64,000 nucleotides of DNA from Triplophysa rosa (lineage: Eukaryota > Chordata > Actinopteri > Cypriniformes > Nemacheilidae): assembly GCF_024868665.1 (NCBI RefSeq), contig NC_079894.1, forward strand, positions 4,241,426-4,305,425, read 5' to 3'. Below are positions 13,001-28,000 of the stretch, in pieces. A program made the translations under genes and the position numbers. The notes under the pieces are model-generated. The model saw only the letters and a program-made list of their open reading frames with translations, ran no database searches and was not told the DNA's origin. Within the stretch, counting starts at the first letter, position 1. The number at the start of each line of letters is the position of its first letter.

Positions 13001-16000
13001 TGTATTTTGAAATGTATTGGTTTTATTTTGGTAAAACCATGTCTAGACATACCTGGACCCACAAAACCACAGTCCAGTTGAATCAAATTATTTTGGGTGC
13101 CTACCTGCCAAGCTGTTGCACTATGGATGACCAGTCCTGAGCCGGCCTATTCATGTGTTCACATGAATAAATTCAACAGATGCAAATGAGGTGTAAAGCA
13201 AAGCTCGCTTTGTGTCATGGCAGGTGCGCTCTGCTACCCAACATGCATTGTGGCCTTGAGTGACCCTGTGGTGTTAGCCAACGGTTCTACCGCTGATACT
13301 GTAGAGCACTGGATGCTTCCCAGCAAGGTTCAGGTGAGGTGCTTAGAGGACTTGTTATTTGATATCACTGGCTGTTTTTCTACTATTGTAACCAAGCTCC
13401 AGATCAACCCGTAAGCACTTTATGAACCTGAACCCCCCCTTTATTAAAGCTATCCTAAAAATGTGAGATCTGTTAAAGAATAATTTCAAGATGTTTAAGC
13501 TTTAATATGACATCTTTTCTCATATGTCCACACCTGTTACTCATTAGTTAAGCACAACGCATGCACACATCTGAGAAAGTAGAAAACTGTTATGATGATG
13601 CACTGATCTGTCCCTTTTACCCTATTTGAACTTCAAGCATAATGTTGCAAACATCATGCAGACTTACAAAAGCCACCCAGATAGCTGTGATATTTTAAAG
13701 TGATAGTTCACCCGACAATGAAAATTCTGTCATCATTTACTCACCCTCTTGTCATTTCAAACCTGTATGACTTTCTTTCTTCCACAGAACACAAAAGAAG
13801 ATATTTTGAAAAATGTTGTTAATTGGACCCCATTCACTTTCATTGGTTTTGTGTCCATACAATAGAAGTGAATGGGGTCCAGTGCTGTTCGGTTACAAAA
13901 CTTTCTTCAAAATATCTTCTTTTGTATTCTGCGGAAGAAAGTCATACAGGTTTAAAATGACAAGAGGGTGAGTAAATGATGACAGAATTTTCATTTTTTG
14001 GGTGACCTATGACTTTAAGACTGAAATGCATTCGCCCCTGTGGTCGCGTTTCATTCATGCACGGTGACGTGAGGTTTGTTGGACAGCTAACAAATGTAAA
14101 ACCCCCCACTTTCCGATCATTGTTTGTTGCTTCAAGAGGGAATATTGTGGATGCAATTCGTGTAACTGAAATCGCATTATTCGCACGTCAGAGTGAAAAG
14201 TTGCATTGTGGTACCTCGGTTCTTTCTCCAAAATCTGGCCGCAAATCATCACGTCAGCTCGTGAGAGTAACGATCAGGCTGAGATGTTTTTACACGAGAC
14301 AATTAAAATGCCACACATCAAGCCTGAGGCCTCTAAAGGTGTCTGACTCCCACTGTTTATATCGATACATCAGCACCTCTAAGTACACTTAGCCTTCCAG
14401 GAACGGCTTCCAGAAGTATTGCGATTGGGTAAGAATGATGGAGGAAAGGTCACCATAGGAGGGAGATAAAACGGAGATAAGCAACTTTCTTTCCAAGGAA
14501 TTCTGCTTGAGAAACGGGTCAGATTTCCAGTTCTGAGAATGACCAGTCATTTTATGTCAAATCAATGAATCGTATGTTCGGATTGGAGGGACAGATGGGA
14601 AACTCTTTTCAAACGTCTTATTAATCGGATCTTAATTTGCGATATTATTCTTTGGCGCCATGATTATGTCCGAGCTTTGTCTTTTGAAACAGATTTAGAC
14701 ATGATCAGATTTCTCGACTCTGTTGTGCCAAAGGAATCTAAATATAAAGACCCATTGCGTATTTGTTCTTTATATAGGTATAACGGGAACCCAATCACAT
14801 CTTTTATTCAATGACATCATAATGGCAGTGTAGTATGTTAACTCATCCTTTCTTTTTTCTTACCGTCCTGATCTTCTCCCTCTGTCAGAACATCATCTGT
14901 ACTGGCATGTTGAAGTGGCATCCAAATCCAGAACACATCCACTGCATTCAATCCTGTGAGGTGAGTAAAGATTAACGTGTGACGTCACGTAACTGATTTT
15001 GGATGTTTTTGTGAACACACAAGGAATAGGTTTTGATAAATCTTTTCACACCTTTTTCTCTATACGTCACCATGTATATGGTGACCGGCCCAGTCAAGCC
15101 AACCGATAGCGTTTTATAAAGAACAAAGTAGTTATGCAGAGAAAATCTTCCTTTAAGATCAAATTCTCAAATCACAGAGGTTTGACATCATGGTCGGTTT
15201 CACCCACAAAGCTGTCATACTGTGAAATATCTGTCCATAGCCGAGTGTATGAATTCTGGTGTTCGTGAGGCCTGGAGCCCTTCACACGTCACAAATGAGT
15301 TCATCTAATAATTGTATGCACACGGTGGTACGCAGATCTGATGAATTCCTACGCAATTGCAGAAAATTTTACACAATTTATAACTGTACAAAAATCCTGT
15401 AAATCCAGTAAAATACAGCAAAAGGTAAAATTGTCAGGTAAAACTACATGGTTTTCATGTCTTTTACTGTAATTTGACATTTTATACCGTATTTCAAAAA
15501 TACACAAAAAAAACCCCCGTAAAAAACTTTACTTACCATAGTAAAACCATGGTTATACATTATGGTATACATACTGTATATGGTTAACATTTTTATCACA
15601 AAGAATAGTGACAACAAAGAAAGCAATCTTTTTTTACAGATTGTTCATGTATTTGTGAAATACGGTAAAAACCGTCAAATTTCAGAAAAACACTGCTTAT
15701 TTAAGAAATTAAGAAAACACAAAAAAACATGTAATATTATATGACAACACTTATCTTACAGTATTTTACTGGCACCCCGGCTGCTGGAAAATTACAGTTT
15801 TTACGGGATTTTTACAGTGTATTTTTGAACTACGGTTAAAAAAACGTCAAATTACAAATAAACGTCAAATTAATAGGAAAACATGTAACTTAATGTGACA
15901 AAACCGTTATTTTACGGTATTTTACTGGCACCCCAACTGAAAACTTAAGTTCAACTAGTTAAACTATCCTTTCACTATTGTATCCACAATTAAACCATAA

Positions 16001-19000
16001 TATTTAGTAATACTAAATTCTATGATATTCAGTAAAAAGCGGTCGTTTTCCTAAGGGTCTTCAGAATCATGCTGTTCATGCTGTAAATACCGATGTGATA
16101 ATGCACTATACAAGAAAAGTAGACGTACAAAGTGTACAGAAAGATATATTATATTGAAAGACTGCACACATTGCCCAAAGTAAAAAAATGTACGGACACC
16201 AAAAATCGCAGCGTGTACACTTGGGCTTAGTCATTCTGTCTTTGCTCTATGTTACCCATGAGCCATGATTGATCTCGAGAGCAATTTGCAAAAACACACA
16301 CCACTGCTTTTTACGCAATGTACGTCATTACCCCGCATATACGGCCTGGTTTGTTGGTACGTTGTTTCGGAAAGTGAACCGCTCCAACGTTCACTTGTAT
16401 GCGGGCCAAGACCACCTTGTTCAGGTGAACTCTGACTCTTTTCTTTTGGGGATTGATTTTGTTTTACCAAGCTAATGGAAAACGTGCCGGAACAAACACT
16501 ATAAATAATTATTTTTCGGTCCCTTAGAAAAACAACATTAAATCATGTAAACAATAAAATATTCCTGTAATAGTTTCAGTTGAAAGTCTATTTAAGTGCA
16601 TTGGACATATCAACAGCGAAGTTCACATCTGCACCATGTCAGATACAGCAGAGGAAAGAGCGCTCTGACAGATAAGCACCAGTATAGCATTGAGGTGGTC
16701 CCCCGTGTTGCTGGGGAGGACCAGGGAGCGCCATAATCAGTGATAAATGATGAACATGTTGATTGTTTTAGTTGTAGGTTCCAATGATAGCGTCATGGAA
16801 ATCCAGACACAAGCAGGGAAACCTGTTTTGCTCTTTACTGTCTTTTCACACCATGAGCATCTATTAACCCGGCCAAAATAAAACTCACAGGCCTAATCCT
16901 ATGATTCATTAAAATCCATCATTAAAAAGAGTTCTTAATAGGTCAAGCTAGTAGCACGTAACGTGTCTCAGGAGTGGTCCTCGCTGAAGGAGCACAAAGT
17001 TCTCTCCACAGCTGGAGAGAACTGGGGACGAAAAAATCAAAATAGGAAACAGAAATGATTGCGCTTCTTGACACCTTAGATCTCTGTATTGTCGGATTTC
17101 ACATTTCCCCGACTTGCATTTACATCAGCAATAAGGCATTTTGTTGCGAGGGATTTCCGACAGCATCCGCTCTCATACGGAGACATCTTTAACATTTCCT
17201 GTAGCCAAAAGAAACATTTTGTGCGACGGTTGATGGAATGCATGCCACATCTTTCCCCACCGCGCTGACAGATTGATTCTCGGCACAGTTTCTTTTATCA
17301 CAAAAATAAAACAGAATGAAAATATCAGTGCCTTTGTAAAATGTGGTAGATACATGATCATAAAACATGTTATTCCACCTTCTCTTCCTCCACGGTTCTT
17401 CTCGCAATTCACGCGAACCACTAACTCAGGCTTTGTTGACAGGTGCCAAAGCAAATAAATGATCTTATCGCTGTGCAGGTCAGTTGGACGGAGGGAATTT
17501 AAAGGATGTTATGTAACTGATTGATGCATTAAAGCGCTTGTAAAATAATCACCAATGATATGTGACGAAAGTAACATACCAGGCTTTGCATCAAGTCAAC
17601 AGAAATGTAGACCGCGTGCTCGTGTGATAAAAATTGAGTGTTTGGAGGATAATGGAGACCTGTTTGTTGTTATTCTGTCTGGATTGTAGCTCCGTATCTT
17701 AAAGTGAAAGGGTGAGGAAGTATTTCGTACAGTGTGCCATTCGAATAAATGAAGTGTGAGACTTGGATCAAAAATCTGAAATTGTTTCCACTTCATTTGT
17801 ATCGTCTTGAAGAGAATCAATGATATATGTCAATACTTTACATTTCTAATATAAGATAATATGCAAGCACTCCAATAACAAACAAGTGGACTAAACATAA
17901 ACATAAATATATATATATATATATAAACTATATCACTTTAGATATAGATGTATTTTATTACAACTATGAGTTTAATCTAGAGAATATTTAAACTATTATT
18001 ATATAATGTTATGTAATATACAGCAGCGGAAATATTAAGATATGTTCATTTGATCAGGATGTCTTGATGTGTTGTGGCCATTCCAGTTCAGTGTCTGTTG
18101 AATTTGAACAAAATCAAACCTCATGAGTGACAAAGTCATCCAACAGCAATGTGAGAGACTGACAGCATGACAAGACGCATGAAAACTGATCAAAATCAAG
18201 ATTATCACATAAAAAATCATTTTGAACTTTTCCTAAGTACAGTATATGTACAAATACTACTGTTGTATTGCTTAAAGTGAATATGAACTTGTTTTCTTTG
18301 CAGAATTTGAAGTCTGAAAAAACATAGAACATCTTTTCTGTTACTTTGACCTGTTTCTCCAGTTTTCATTTTCTACAAATAAATCCAAATAGAAACATTG
18401 GGTCTCATTCACTAAGCATGCGTACGCACGTGAAACCTGCGTACGCACGTTTTCACGAACAAATCACGCACAAAAATGTATTCTAAATATAAGAAAAAAG
18501 ATAGGAACAGCTGAAAGCACACTTACGCAAAAATCACCAGTCTCTGATTCTCTCTCTCTAAGATAAAATGACAACATGTATGTTTCATCTTAGGATAATA
18601 GTTATATACTTTAAATAATGTAATGTAATATAATATAATAAATAATAAAGTATAATCATGGGGTTGACTGGAGTGTCTTTGACTAACATTAGGACGAGGT
18701 TAAGAACAAATTCATGTGCGTACGCGAGAAGTTCAAATCTACGCAATTATTAGTGGATGAGACACATTATTTTTATTTAAAGTTTGGGAGAAATATTGTT
18801 CAAATATTTATAATGAAATATTGTAGTTCACAGAATAAAACAAAAATGACCATTTTACCTAAACACATACCTATAAATAGTAAGTTCAGAAAAACCTTTT
18901 TTGATTTTGAAATGGTCTCGAATTTTTCCATGGTTGTATATACTGTAGTACCTACGTTGATAGTGCTTCCTTTTTATCAGCAGTTTTTTTTTTATCCCTG

Positions 19001-22000
19001 AACGCCAGTGTTACTATTTTATGCCTAATTTCAGAGTAAAACAGACATGTTTTATGTACTTTTCAGTCTATTTTGGAACGCATATTCCCTGTAGAAATAT
19101 TTTATGAACATGTTGCTAAGCAGAACACTCGCATTGAACTGGATACCCATTGGGAACCAAATAAATTATAGCACAGCACATGTGTTCTGAATGCTCTGCA
19201 CCAGATCCAGCAGGTCTTTTCCATAATGGACTGATGATAAATGAGAGGTCAGTTCAGGTTGTGCTTTGTGCTATGATCACAATTTGATTTTCAGAGAGGC
19301 CATTGGTCTTGTAACTCATGTAACTCGAGGAGATTTTTAGCTTCTGGTTTTTATGTTGAAATATTTAAACCTGATTGAAGGTGTTAGACTTTTGAAAGAT
19401 GTCACAATTGGGCACACTTGCGGTTTTGTCTGGTTATACATCATCCTTTGTTAGTCTTGACTTTAAGACACTGGTTTCTGGATTTCTCTGAGGCATCAAT
19501 AAAATATTTTTTAGAAAATAAAACTATACTGCTATAGTTACTAAAACATATTTCTTTCACTTTATCTTATCGTGATCTAAATAAGCTATTTTTGAGAAAT
19601 GCTGTTGAAAATGGAAAATTTTTAAGGTGAACTATTCCTTTAACTGATGCCTCCTTGTTTCCTGGCTCCTTCATCCTCCAATGTGTGACCTGAAATGGAG
19701 AAAAGTCATGCAATTATAAGTACATATTTATTCTCTGATTGTACAGTGAGGATGAACGACAGAAAAGCATCCTAAGGAGACTTGAGAGATGACACAAAAG
19801 AGCATAAATTCTCCTCCCCTCCATTCTGGCCCAACATGCCTCCACCCCATCATATGAGTGTTTTTGTTTGTAGGTAGAGACAATGGATTCATAGTGTGTA
19901 ATGTTTGCTCGGATAATGAAACAACAGCGAGCAATAGTTAGAAATAAAGTAATGTCTGGTTAAACTCATGTCTGGTTTTGTGAAGAAATTGAACGAGCAT
20001 TTGAATTAGCATTTGGACGCTATGAGTGGCCCAAAGACTTCAATTCAATTCAATTTTATTTATATAGCGCTTTTCACAATGTGCATTGTTCCAAAGCAGC
20101 TTTACAGGAGCAAATAAGAAAAACGCAGAAAGGTGAAACACAGCACAGTGCATGGTGTTTATAGACCAAGCAAGATCATTATAATAAATAATATCTAATA
20201 AATAAATGAATAAATAAATAAATGCAGTCTCCCGGTGAGCAAGCCAACACTGCACTGCTGTGGCGAGGAACCCAAACTCAAATGATGAATAAATGGAGAA
20301 AAAAAAACCTCGGGAGAAATCAGGCTCAGCCGAGAGGGCCAGATCTCCTCTGACGTGTCATAGCTGCAATCAGTGACCCCGACCAAAGCCACCGAGCAAA
20401 CGTCAACGAAGAACACGGAGAGCCCACGAGCCGCGACCCAGGAAGCCCTACCCGCCGAAACCGTGCAGGTCCAACCCGGTCCCATCCCGCGATCAACAAC
20501 AGACAACAGAGGAACAACCAGGGAAAAATAGTAATGGCATAATTAACCTTATTCCTCCGTTGTCCGACATCGACCACAAAACAAGACCAAACCAGACCAG
20601 ACCCACACAGTCCCAACAAATGAAACACCCCAAACCACAACCAACAAGCACCCCCACTCCCTACAACACCCACCCAGCTACCTCCAATCAAAGTCACTGA
20701 GTGCAGCTATAACTTCAAACTGCTGTCATGTGATGTAAATTTAGCATTAAATACCAAGTATTGTAAATGTAGCATTAATGTGACAAGTAGTCCGTGGTCT
20801 TGGTTGGGGATGGAATTGTCTGAGCTGGGCCGGTCAGATGGTCGCTTTTCTCTTGGGTGGTGATGGAATTGCCTTGGATGGAGCTAGGATGGTCAGTCAG
20901 TCCACAGGCTCTCGCAGGAGGATGGCACGGGATTTTCCGATGTAGCTAGCGTAATCTCTAGTTGGGGATGGGCATATGACGTTCATCTGGGCCTGGCAGA
21001 ATCTCTCCCTAGGCGAGGGCAGAAAGAGAATAATTAGCGTAGCTGCTGTTCATTAACTATGTATTAAGTGAATGCTTGGCTGAAAAGATGTGTCTTTAAT
21101 CTAGATCTAAATAGGGAGAGTGTGTCTAACCCTCGAATAGTATCAGGAGGGCTTTTCCTGAGTTTAGGTGCTACGTATGAGAAAGTTCTACCCCCTTTGG
21201 TGGATTTAGTTATTCTAGGTGTTATCAAAAGTCTGGAGTTTTGAGATCTTAGAGAGCGTGATGGGTTGTAGTGTGGTAGAAGCTCTGTTATGTAGGTAGG
21301 GGCTAAACCGTTTAAGGCTTTATAAGTAATTAAAAGAACTTTAAAGTCAATACGATACTTAATGGGTAACCAGTGAAGGGTTGATAACATTGGGGTTATG
21401 TGATCGTATTTTCTGGACCTGGTTAGAACTCTGGCAGCTGCATTCTGAACTAACTGTAGTTTGTTTATTGATGATGCAGGACAACCACTAAGTAGTGCAT
21501 TACAGTAGTCAAGTCTTGAGGTCACAAATGCATGAATAAGTGTCACGGTTGGCGTGAAAGAACCCAAATGCAGGCAGGTGTGACGGGGTTAACAAAACAA
21601 GACTTTTATTAAACAAATAACAAACTAAAATACCCACGAGGGGGTGTCGAAAACGAGAACAGAACTGGGATACAAAACTTGAAACAAAAATACTTCCCAC
21701 CAGGGGGCAAAATCAGCAGGACAAAATAACAAGAACTAAACACGACCAAACGTCAAAACGTCAACACACAAGGCTAGACTGGATGAGACAAGGAACACAA
21801 GCACAAGGTACAGGTACACGTACATACACAATCCACGAGCACAGGACAAAGAAACATGAGGGCATTTTAAAGGCAAGATAAACGAGGGATAATGACACAG
21901 GGCAGGTGGGAAACATTAGACACGGCAGGGAAGCAATACATGAAACGAGAGGGGCGGGGCCAATGACAAGACACAAGAAAGCACATGAGATGTGAAAACA

Positions 22001-25000
22001 TAAACAACCCATGGCTTTCTCACATAAAACCTAAGGACTCCATCCCGATCCTGCCACAAGACTAGAAATACAAAAACAAGAAGGCAGGACCGTGACAAAT
22101 AAGCTTCTCTGCATCAGCAACACATAAAATATTTCGCAATTTGGTAACATTTCTAAGGTGGAAGAAGGCTGTTTTTGTGACATTTGTGATGTGATTTTTA
22201 AATGACAGGTTGCTGTCTAATATAACGCCGAGGTCTTTAACTGTATTTGTTGGAGTAACAGTGCAGCCTTCAATTTGCAGGTTATAATCCGAAATATTCT
22301 GCTCACGTGTCTTTGGTCCGATAAGTAATATTTCTGTTTTATTAGGATTTAAAAGAAGGAAATTACAAGTCATCCAATGTTTTATATCTTGGATGCACTC
22401 TGCCCATTTGGATAGCTGTAAGGAATCATCTGGTCTTGATGAGATATACAGTATAGCTGAGTTTCATCTGCATAACAGTGGAAGCTAATTCCATGTTTTC
22501 TAATAATGTTTCCAAGGGGCAGCACGTATACGGAGAATAGCAAGGGTCATAAAACCGATCCCTGAGGTAATCCATAATTTACTTGTGTTAGATTTGACTA
22601 TTCCCCATTTAAGTGGACAAATTGATGTCTGTCTGATAAGTAAGACCTGAACCATTGTAGTGCCTGTCCCTGAATACCGGTATAATTGTGTAAGCGATCT
22701 AGAAGTATGTTATGGTCTACACAGTATCGAACGCAGCACTAAGGTCAAGCAGGACTAGGAGTGAGATGTTACCTTTATCTGATGCTATAAGCAGGTCGTT
22801 TGCAATTTTAACGAGCGCAGTTTCAGTACTATGATGCGGTCTAAAGCCTGACTGGAATTTTTGGTGTATGTCATTATTTTGTAAGAAAGAGCACAACTGA
22901 GTGGACACTACCTTTTCTAGTATTTTAGATAGGTAAGGGAGATTTGAAATCGGTCTATAGTTTCCCAGTTCATTGGGGTATAAGTTTGGTTTCTTGATAA
23001 GAGGCTTAATGACGGCCATCTTGAAGGGTCCTGGGACATGGCCTAGATTAATTGATGAGTTGATAATGTTATAAATGGGCTCAATTGCAACGGGTAATAA
23101 CTCTTTTAATAATTTAGTTGGTATGGGGTCTAATAAGCAAGTTGTAGGTTTAGATGTTGCAATAAGTTTAATTAAATCTTCCTGTTTTATAGGTGAAAAA
23201 CACTGTAGCCTTTCTTTTGGGGCGATGGTTGGTACTAATTCATAGGACAAACTTGGAGGTTGAGTTTTTACTATTTTGTCTCGTATGTTTTCGATTTTCT
23301 CTGTAAAAAAATCATGAATTCATTGCTACCAAGGTGCGGCGGAATACCCAGGTCAGGTGAAGTCTGTTTATTTGTTAGTTTAGCAACTGTACTAAATAAA
23401 AACCTTGGATTGTTTTTGTTAGTTTCTATGATGTTACGGAGGTGCTCAGCCTTTGCTGCTTTTAGTGCCTTTTTATAACAGTTTGCACTCTCTTTCCACA
23501 TAATTTTAAAGACCTCTAATTGGGTTTGTTTCCATTTGCGCTCCAGTTTACGTGTTTCTCTTTTAAGGGCGCGAGTGGTGCTATTGTACCATGGTGCTAC
23601 GTTTTTCTCAATAATCTTTTTTGACTTCATAGGTGCGACAGCTTATAATGTATTAGAGAAAATAGTGCCCAATTTGCTGGTCATGTCATCGAGCGATTCT
23701 GTATTTATTGGTATGGTTATGGTTTACTTCATTAACACTTTCAGTTCAAACTTCAGTTTAGTTCATTTAAAATTTACTATGTGTGTCCAAAATGTCTGTC
23801 ACACAAATAGACGCTGTAAAAATGATTTGTTGTTTGAACTTAAAGGTGCAGTGAATTGGCCGTTTTTGTTGTTTTATACTATTGTCTACTTATGACGTTC
23901 ACGTGGTTTTTACATTCGAAAACATCAAAATCAGTAATTAATAGTGTATTTTCTACCCTGGTTTTGAGGCCGGCTGGAGAAACGCTCGGTTTTAAGGGCG
24001 GGCCGCATAGAAGACTTGGAAGTAAACGCCCACTGCTATGATTGGATAGCAGCGTGCGTAGTTGACTTAGTTGGAGCCTTCTGTGAATTTGGTTAGACAC
24101 GTAACGTTACGTAACTTGATTTTACTCAAATTTACAGACTTATTTCCCGGATGTGATGGCAAGGCTTTGCGTATAGTTTGTGTAGCCTATAGTTGTATGG
24201 TGTTTAGTGATATATGACTGTACATGTCAGCATTCAAGACCCGCGAACCGGACAGAAGATCACCGCGATCGCGGGTCTCAAATGTTATAATTTTCATGAT
24301 AAATAAACAAACGGTAGACTCCCGACCAAAGCGACAGTGTTGGCAGATATTGATATGACCTAGCACCAGAAATAATATCAAAACACTTCAAAACAGCCTC
24401 CATTATTCGCAAACGGTGGATAAAACCTTGAAAAATGATATATGAGCCCGCCAAATCACAGAGATGCCGATTACAATTATTACAAATGACTAGAGGTCCC
24501 CAGGTAATACTATCAGGGCATATCAAGCGATCTCTAACAAAGCAATAGTGATGCATAGTACAAATATGTTTTACTCACATAAGATTGCTGCGCCATTCCT
24601 ATCGGATCCAATATTGACGGCACAGCACTGCTTTTTAATTTTAGTCTCTCCGCAAAGACTTGTTCAAGGAATCCGCATTGAAATGAAGCGAACAAACGCT
24701 CAATGTTTTCCCCACGTGAGCTGGAACGTCTAAAACATGACTGTGACCATCATTTTATTTTGGACACGTCTGAGTTCCAGTGGATGATTCTTAAATGTCT
24801 AATTCATCTTCTTCACTATACACAGATGAAAACTGATTGTTAACTGATTGAAATGTATATACTGTACGTAAAACAATACAAAACAAATTTATCAGGTATG
24901 ATAAATCACAGGATCTATCTCACCTGTATGAGAAATACTTCACAACCGACCCCCAAGACTAACAAACTCTCACAAACAATTTTGTTATGAGATATCCCAA

Positions 25001-28000
25001 GCGATGAATGTAAGAGTGCTCAATTTTTTGCAAGGGTTATACACTCACCTAAAGGATTATTAGGAACACCTGTTCAATTTCTCATTAATGCAATTATCTA
25101 ATCAACCAATCACATGGCAGTTGCTTCAATGCATTTAGGGGTGTGGTCCTGGTCAAGACAATCTCCTGAACTCCAAACTGAATGTCAGAATGGGAAAGAA
25201 AGGTGATTTAAGCAATTTTGAGCGTGGCATGGTTGTTGGTGCCAGACGGGCCGGTCTGAGTATTTCACAATCTGCTCAGTTACTGGGATTTTCACGCACA
25301 ACCATTTCTAGGGTTTACAAAGAATGGTGTGAAAAGGGAAAAACATCCAGTATGCGGCAGTCCTGTGGGCGAAAATGCCTTGTTGATGCTAGAGGTCAGA
25401 GGAGAATGGGCCGACTGATTCAAGCTGATAGAAGAGCAACTTTGACTGAAATAACCACTCGTTACAACCGAGGTATGCAGCAAAGCATTTGTGAAGCCAC
25501 AACACGCACAACCTTGAGGCAGATGGGCTACAACAGCAGAAGACCCCACCGGGTACCACTCATCTCCACTACAAATAGGAAAAAGAGGCTACAATTTGCA
25601 CGAGCTCACCAAAATTGGACAGTTGAAGACTGGAAAAATGTTGCCTGGTCTGATGAGTCTCGATTTCTGTTGAGACATTCAAATGGTAGAGTCAGAATTT
25701 GGCGTAAACAGAATGAGAACATGGATCCATCATGCCTTGTTACCACTGTGCAGGCTGGTGGTGGTGGTGTAATGGTGTGGGGGATGTTTTCTTGGCACAC
25801 TTTAGGCCCCTTAGTGCCAATTGGGCATCGTTTAAATGCCACGGCCTACCTGAGCATTGTTTCTGACCATGTCCATCCCTTTATGACCACCATGTACCCA
25901 TCCTCTAATGGCTACTTCCAGCAGGATAATTGCACCATGTCAAAGTCGAATCATTTCAATTGGTTTCTTGAGCATGCAATGTTCACTGTACTAGATGGCC
26001 CACAGTACCAGTCTCAACCCGATAGACATTTTGGGATGTGGTGGAAGGGAGCTTCGTGCCCTGGTGTGGCATCCACAAATCTCCATCAATGCAAGATGCT
26101 ATCCTATCAATATGGGCCAACATTTCTAAAGAATGCTTTCAGCACCTTGTTGAATCAATGCCACGTAGAATTAAGGCAGTTCTGAAGGCGAAAGGGGGTC
26201 AAACACCGTATTAGTATGGTGTTCCTAATAATCCTTTAGGTGAGTGTATATAGGGCAGTTGTGGCCTAATGGTTAGAGAGTCGGACTCGTGACCAGAAGG
26301 TTGCCGGTTCAATTCCCAGGGCCGGCAGGTAACAACTGAGGTGCCCTTGAGCAAGGCACCTTACCCCTACTTGCTCCCCGGGCACTGCAGTGATAGCTGC
26401 CCACTGCTCCGGGGGTACGTGTTTTCACTACTCTCTGGATGGGTTAAATGCAGAGGTCACATTTCGTTGCCTTGTACCTTCGTACATGTGCAATGACAAT
26501 AAATTGAATCTAAAATCTAAAAAATCTAAAAAAATATATATACTTGTAGGACGTAAAGTAGGCGGTATTTTCCATGTTATTTCGAGTTTTTGTCTACATC
26601 AGGCACGACGCAATATCAAACGCTACAATTGATTCTATATTAGGGATGTTTTTAAACGTTTCGCGTTGTATCTGGTATAGACATGGTCACATGTTACTGT
26701 CACGTTGATGTACAGATGTGATCTGATGCGGTGTGAGCAGTCAGTCATTCAGCACAGAGCTCGGATTCATCTGCGCAGAGCCGCAGTGCAAAAGCACAAC
26801 CCACGTGAAGAAGATAACTCTGCGTATAACGGACATTTTATGTTTCAAACTGAGATGGCAACAAAGAGGCCAAAGTTTAAGTTGAAACAACAAATTAATT
26901 TTCACAGTGTAATACATTACAATAAGTACAATAAGTCACCCAAACATTTTCATTATTTATTCATCCTTATTTCATTTCAACCCTGCATGATTTTCTGTAA
27001 CCTACTGTATGCTGGTAGCCGAGCAACATTGGCCCCCATTGACTTCCATTGTAGGGACCTCTTGGAATTTTTTTTTTGGGGGGCTACCAAGTAAAGTTTA
27101 TTTGACTGCTGCATACCAACCTTCTGCATTTATTTCTGCGGCTTCCTTGGAGAAAGCGCACAGATGATGCCACGGGTTTACGAAGAACCACAGTTCACAT
27201 TCCTTGCTGCAAATATGGTTAGAAGAGCGGTCATTTAATTCCTCACAGGGCATGCACTGGGTTTCTTCATCCTAATATTATGGAAAGAGTTGACAACGCA
27301 CACCCACAAAAGACCTGGAAGCACTTCATTTACCCTTTCAATGTTGTGATGTTACCTAAAATTTGTTTTTCAGCTTTTATTTGGAAAAACAGAGAAAAGT
27401 TTACATTAGAGATGAAATGGAGGGGAACGTCATTAGCAGTCTTTTGGGAAGAGCCAATCAAGAGGCGCATACTTCAGTGAAGTCAGGTGCCAGCACTAAC
27501 ACAGGGCCTCGAAAGCCCATGTTTCCACAAAAACATGCTGTTGCCATGGAGATTTTGTTTATTCTATCTTTCGCTCAGCATTAGACACGGCCGGTCAGGC
27601 AACCTGTGGAGGGTTTCCTCCCTCACATCAATGAGATGTTTGGGGATTTCACATCTCCACACTTCATGTGAGGTGAAAAGACATCTCGATCGGTCTGGGG
27701 GATTGCTCGCTTTCTTCTCGACAGTGAACTCTTGAAACCGTTGCTAGGGGTTAATTGTGTATTTGTAAAATATATGACTCATAGAGGTATTTCATTTTCA
27801 ATAAATTCATGTAATCTAAATCAGGTTTCGGATACTGTCCAAAAACGATGCGAGGTTGCCATACTAAAGCCCTCTTGGAGAGCAATCCAGAAGAATGAAT
27901 TTTAAGTTAGACAGCTCAGCTTTACCTGACACTGCTTCTCGGGTGGAACAGTATATCTGACCCTATCAGATATTGCATATTAGTGAGAGGATATTTTTAA

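Noticed and set aside
14009..14392. 127-codon open frame after the palindromic MITE
   Set aside because: It begins in the MITE end, lies in a pappa2 intron and shows no domain or splice signal.
25190..26185. Intact 331-residue transposase
   Set aside because: The C-terminal third is a shifted frame; the genuine C-terminus lies in another frame up to 26212, and the third catalytic residue is lost.
26253..26330. Possible tRNA gene
   Set aside because: The A and B boxes are those of a SINE head; the following body and tail are SINE, and the cloverleaf acceptor stem does not close.
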